Shown here: positions 48,101 through 54,000 of the stretch, piece after piece
How positions within the stretch are numbered: the first letter of the stretch is position 1
How the letters are laid out: each line of letters opens with the position of its first letter
DNA from: Protula sp. h YS-2021
Lineage: Eukaryota > Annelida > Polychaeta > Sabellida > Serpulidae
Length of the DNA: 64,000 nucleotides
Direction: 5' to 3'
NCBI GenBank assembly: GCA_949752745.1
Contig: OX457032.1
Coordinates: 15,513,720 to 15,577,719, forward strand
Position numbers and translations under genes: made by a program
Notes under the pieces: model-generated
What the model was told of the DNA's origin: nothing
Databases searched by the model: none
What the model saw: only the letters and a program-made list of their open reading frames with translations

Positions 48101-49723
48101 TTTTTACAAAGCGTTAAACTAAGGCTATTTGCCAGACACAGGGCTTGTTATCGGTAGTCACGTGACTAAATCATCTGTCACATGACTCAAAATCTGTCAC
48201 GTGACTGTCCAAATCCCTCGTGAGTCTCAAAATCTAAGTCATGGCACTCGCGAAATTTCAGTCAGATATTAAAAAAAAAAATCAGTAACGTGACCAAATT
48301 ATCTGTCACGTGACTGCCAAAATCTACGTTTATTGATTTATGTATTTATTTTCACATTTATCAAAAGACTTGTGCTGTTTTGGAGGAAAAGCGGATATAT
48401 AAATTGCGTTTCAGAAATTGCTGTAGTTGTGTTGCCAATTGTACATGAATTCATTTATTTTCCTCATCTTTGTATTCAGTTTTGTTTGTTATTGATGTCT
48501 GATCTGTTTGAAAATGTTTACATGTACAGTATGTCTGTTGAAGTGCAATGTTCTATATTTACCATCGATAACCCAGAGAAGAAAAATGACAAATGAAGGC
48601 AAAAAACGTCTAGCTTAAAAATGGAATAAACGAGTGGTGAACTAGAACTTATTTCGGCTTTTCTGAGCGAAATGAAACACTTTGCCGATGAATAAAAATG
48701 TTTATACATCGCACGGAAAAGTTACGATTTGAACAAAAAATCGTCTGATTTTTTTTTTTTTTTGCTTTATTGGCTGACATCACCACACTGCCACCAACGC
48801 ATAACGTTGTCGTTCACATGTATGACAAAAATGTTGAGAAATTAGTCCGAAAACATGCACACTATGGAAAGTGAAAATGACCAAATGTTCGAAAATTAAG
48901 GTCATGTGACATGTCTTGGGTTGTACTAAAGGAGATTGTTTCTTTAGATTAATGTTAGAAAAAAAAAGAAGAAATATATTTTTGCAAGAAATAAAAAGGT
49001 TAAGAGTTTTGACGTTGAATTAGATGGGTTTTAGGGTATAGAAATTTTTGTTTAATTGGCAAACTTCCGGTCTTGCTTAAGGTCTGCTGCGTGTACTAGA
49101 GAGAACATATACAATTGGAGATTATAAAATATCATATGAAAACTTATCCTTCAGGCTAATTTTCTTGCGGAAAACTACGAAGAGTGGTTAGAGTCAGATG
49201 TCTTCGTTATGGTAACTATCGTTGTTGTTCAACAGCCAACCTCTGTGCTGGTTCGATCTGTTGTGTATTAGACCTGTTTGTTCCGTCGACCCGCTGTGGG
49301 ATTGCGCAAAAATAGTACTCTTATTTGAAAGAGCGGCATCCTTTTGTCGACATGCGCTTTGTGTTTATGCATAACGGATAGATCTCCCCCAGAGGTCAGC
49401 TGTTTTTTAACAACGGGTATCTATTTCCTGGGGGACTTCTTGATTACCCAGAATGCACCTGATGTATGCAGTGAAACTTCTGAATGAAGGACGCCTTTGG
49501 GGCTGAGAAATAAATACGCTCTTCCTAAATCATGAGTTATTAGTAATTCCGGCATAAGAGGTAAAGGTGTCCACCTGGGGAGGTTTTACTGTACATCGGC
49601 AATTAAATAAGTAGATTTGGTCAATAAATAATGAGCAGATTAACTTCCTCAGTTCGAAAGCACAACAAAGTCTTAACCTCGCTTTGATTTACGCACACTG
49701 TGAAGGAAAATACACTCACACAC

Positions 49724-49804
<81 letters not shown>

Positions 49805-50237
49805 TGCCAATTTTAACAGTTCCTAAGCTATTATAAACCTCGTTAAGTTTACAGATTTTCAAATTTAAATTTTAATTTCAAGCAGAAGATGCCTTCTGGC
49901 GTAGCACAGGGAATGGGGGGAGGGAGGATGGGCGGGTGGAGGGGGCGATTCTAATCTGAGACGGAAATGTTTAGACAATTCAGTGTAAACAACAGTGCGC
50001 ATGCGTGAGCTTGAAAATGCGCGATGAATGAAGTCGGTAATGCAGGCGCCAAACTTTGATATACTGTTGCTGGCATTCCCTCACCTTTTCTGCCTTAAAC
50101 GACTTTTTTATCCATCAATAATTGATATTCAGAGTTTCGTATATCGTAAATTCTGTTCTATCCTCTGTTCGTCTCTTCTCCATTTGTATATACTGTATTT
50201 CGATTACATCGGCAATGTTGCCAAGACATGAAGTAAA

Positions 50238-50280
<43 letters not shown>

Positions 50281-51021
50281 AACCGAGGCTAACTCTTAAT
50301 GCTTTATTCCCGTGCTATCTTTTCTACTACGCGTCCTGTTTTCATTTACTTTGTCTTTCCTAGAGAGAACTTCCGTCCGCTGCTCCCCCCCCCCCCCGAG
50401 CCCCGACTCTTGCCCCCAAACAGGTCTGAAGCGTCACAGTAAAATAAACACTCTCAGTGTAGACATTAATCCTAGATCAAACCTAAAACTGACAAAATTA
50501 TCAAGACAAAGGTCCTAGCTGTAGGTCAGAAATAGCAGAATCTGATTAACCTTGAAGGAACAAATGATCACGCAATTACTTTCCAAATTGTTGGTGATAT
50601 GTAATTATTCATTACATTTTTTGCTGTAAGTTATTTCTAGGACCATGCATGTAGCTGAGCTAATCTTCTGCCCGACTTGTATTGTATCGTGTTTTTGCTT
50701 TCAGTACATTTTTATTTTTCGTGACTTGTAGAAACAAGACGGATTTATAAATGATTTAATGACTTAACGTGGTACATCCGTTTCGCGAGGTTTAAAAATG
50801 TGTGTTAATTTTCGTTCTTTATTTACAGTTTCTTATGAGATTCTATGCGTTTTTGCGAAAAGGCATGTAAGCTTAATTAGGGATCTGATCTCAGTTCTCG
50901 GACTCAGAAGCTGTGCAGTATTTAAATGGTTACTTCGAACAATTGGGCTAAAATATTTCGAATTATGTTATGTACGGAAATAGACTGCAAATTACTAAAT
51001 GGGCCAGGGCAACAAAGAAAA

Positions 51022-51052
<31 letters not shown>

Positions 51053-54000
51053 AAAAAAGCCTAACAGCAGAGGTAATTTCTGTTTGTTTCCAGTTCCAAG
51101 CTGCAGAGCAATTGTTTTTATTTTTCATGTTTTAGGATTTAGAAAATCCATCTGAGTTTGCATTGCACCCTTTAAATCTTAAATTGGACAAGTCTTTCAA
51201 CCCTTCGTCGCTACCTTCCCCTAAAGCCGAACACCCGATAGAATATCCGTCCATGACGACAGAGGAGCTGTCCGGAATCTTGGAGAAACTTCAACACGAC
51301 TTGGAAGAAGAACGGGCCAAGTACGAGGAGGATATCCGCAGACAGCTGGAGCTGGAGAAGCTCAGGTACCAGCACGCGGATGGGGATATCCGCACTGGGA
51401 TCCGGATGAGTGATGAGGAGATCATTAGGACTGATCCAGGTGAGAGAGCGCGCGCCATCGCGGAGCCTGATCCCATCATGGTTGAGAGGATTGAGCGAGA
51501 TGTGTGATGTGTGCCAGTACTGGCGTGGGTGCGAAATGGTACCAATACTGGTCTAGGTATGAGGTGGTGTCAGTACGAGTCTAGGTGCAAACTGGTGCTA
51601 ATACTGGTCTAGGTATGAGGTGGTGTCAGTACTGGTCTAGGTACGAGGTGGTGTCAGTACTGGTCTAGGTACGAGGTGGTGTCAGTACTGGTCTAGGTAC
51701 GAGGTGGTGTCAGTACTGGTCTAGGTACGAGGTGGTGTCAGTACTGGTCTAGGTACGAGGTGGTGTCAGTACTGGTCTAGGTACGAGGTGGTGTCAGTAC
51801 TGGTCTAGGTACGAGGTGGTGTCAGTACTGGTCTAGGTGCGAGATGGTGCTAATACTGGTCTGGGTGCGAGGTGGTGTCAGTACTGGTCTAGGTACGAGG
51901 TGGTGTCAGTACTGGTCTAGGTACGAGGTGGTGTCAGTACTGGTCTAGGTACGAGGTGGCACCAGTAGTGTCTGTGACAGTTCTGGTCCATCACACTGAC
52001 CGTACTTGTAGGTTATGCCAAAACATAACAAAGAAAAACAAGAAGCTTTTGCCAATACTGATAAGAGAGACAAGTAATGCTAGCAATGATCCAATTAAGA
52101 GGTTATGCTCATGGTGCAAATTTAAGTTATGACGTCATGTTTATACATCAGTAAAATTACCAACCCTTTGATAGCTGATTCAAAATAGGCCATTTTACCC
52201 TGAATACTAAATAAATAACTAAATGAATAACTAAATAAGTAAACAAATCGAAACGACTAGGCTGTCGTTTGATATCATGACGCTGACACGTTGCAGACCC
52301 CACGAGGAACATCCGGACACTGCCCAACCCGCAGTGGCCGACCTTTGAGTGGTGTCAGAACAACTGGCGCAAGTTCAACTTCCAGAAGTTCCAGAGTACC
52401 TGGGTGTCAGTGACCACAAAAGGCATCACGTGAGTGAGACCATATGCTGGCCTTTCACCTCAGTTATTCTTACGAAAGTAAAGATACACAATTTATATTC
52501 ATACCCACGCAAACTAAAATTATTTACTTTTATAGTCACAATTTATTATTGTTCTTTTAAGGTTTTTTTTTTTTTTTTGCTTTACAGCGTCAGTGAATAC
52601 GTGGACTTTGAAAACGACATGCCTCTGTCGGCGACACCTATATGTGACGCGAGTCTGCTGACGGGGAACTTACCCATGGACCAACTCGCGCCACTGAAGG
52701 ACCCCAAATCTCTCTCCTACAAGCCGGAGGTATGTCACAGAGCGATGCCGCGCTGGCCGTGACCTCAAGTTCTTACTACAAGTCACTGCTGTATTCGCTG
52801 GTATAAATTGATGCTCTTGTTGAAAGAATGGTGAAGGTCCCTCTGGCCCTTTCTCTGCAGTTAGTGTGTATTTATTCCAGCCCATATCACAAGAGTCAGC
52901 GGGGGAGGGAGAGGGGGGGGGGGACAAATGCTGATTGCTATATTCACACATTTGTTAGAAAAATATGCGTCAGTCGTTCAAATAAATGAATTTAAAAAAG
53001 AAAAGTAGAGAAAAGGAAACCATTGAAAAAGTGAAAATGTGGGAAGACTGCTATTGTACGTAAAGTAAAAGTGAGAATTCTTGTTCAGTTTTCACTGGGC
53101 TTTACACCACTTTTCTTGTCTCTTGCATCAAGCAATGTTTTTGTTTTGTCAGGGAGGACTGAAAGAAGCTTTCCAGAGTCTGAATGGTAAAAAGTCGGAA
53201 AGCGTTCAGCAAGTGGGAACACGGATAGCCTTTGCTCTACACAAGGTTAACTATAGGCCGTTGTGGAAATAATTAGCACATATTGACTCATTCTGAGTGA
53301 ACATTAGGACATGTTGAGCGCATTGGAAATGTTTGACCTTTAGGACAGCATTCCTCAAACGTCGACGTGAAATAATGTTCATTCAGAGTAAATGAATCGA
53401 TGCTTTGTTATATGTCCCGTAAAGTAAAGAACTCCGGATGTGGGAAGTCGGGAAGTGCTTGCTGGTCAATAAGTTCAAATGCCACCTTGGAATCAGATAT
53501 CACGTGATAGATGTTGACTTACTTTGAGTCAGCATGATGTGTTATTGACCTGTGAGAAAATGTTGACTTTTAGGTCAACATTTTCGTAACTAGTCAGCAT
53601 ATACTTTGTTGCATGAGAGATATTGTAATCAAGTAACTGCAGTATCTCTCGGCTGTTGCGTTCACTTGTACAAAATTGTTAAAATTTCGCAGTTTACTGT
53701 GAAGGGAGTGGCTTTCATTTCAACGCAAGATAATGGCGATCCTGGTCTATTTGTGTGTATTATTATTGTCAGAATCCTAAATCGTGGGTGCTGGCGAGTC
53801 TGGCGGCGCTGCATTGGCGGGTGACCGGAAACGCGGCGGAAGCGATCACGTGCACCAAACTGGCCTATCAGTACGCGCCGGATAATGCCAAGGTAAAGAG
53901 TCACGTAATGCAGGATAAAAAAACTCACACGTGAACCACGTGATACACGATAAAGTCATACATGAACCACGTAGTGCAAGGTCCCGGCCGTACAAGAACC

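Noticed and set aside
51440..51507. Exon 25 read through to TGA as an alternative C-terminus
   Set aside because: Canonical donor at 51439 and an in-phase exon 26 that continues the conserved protein; retention is possible but unsupported.
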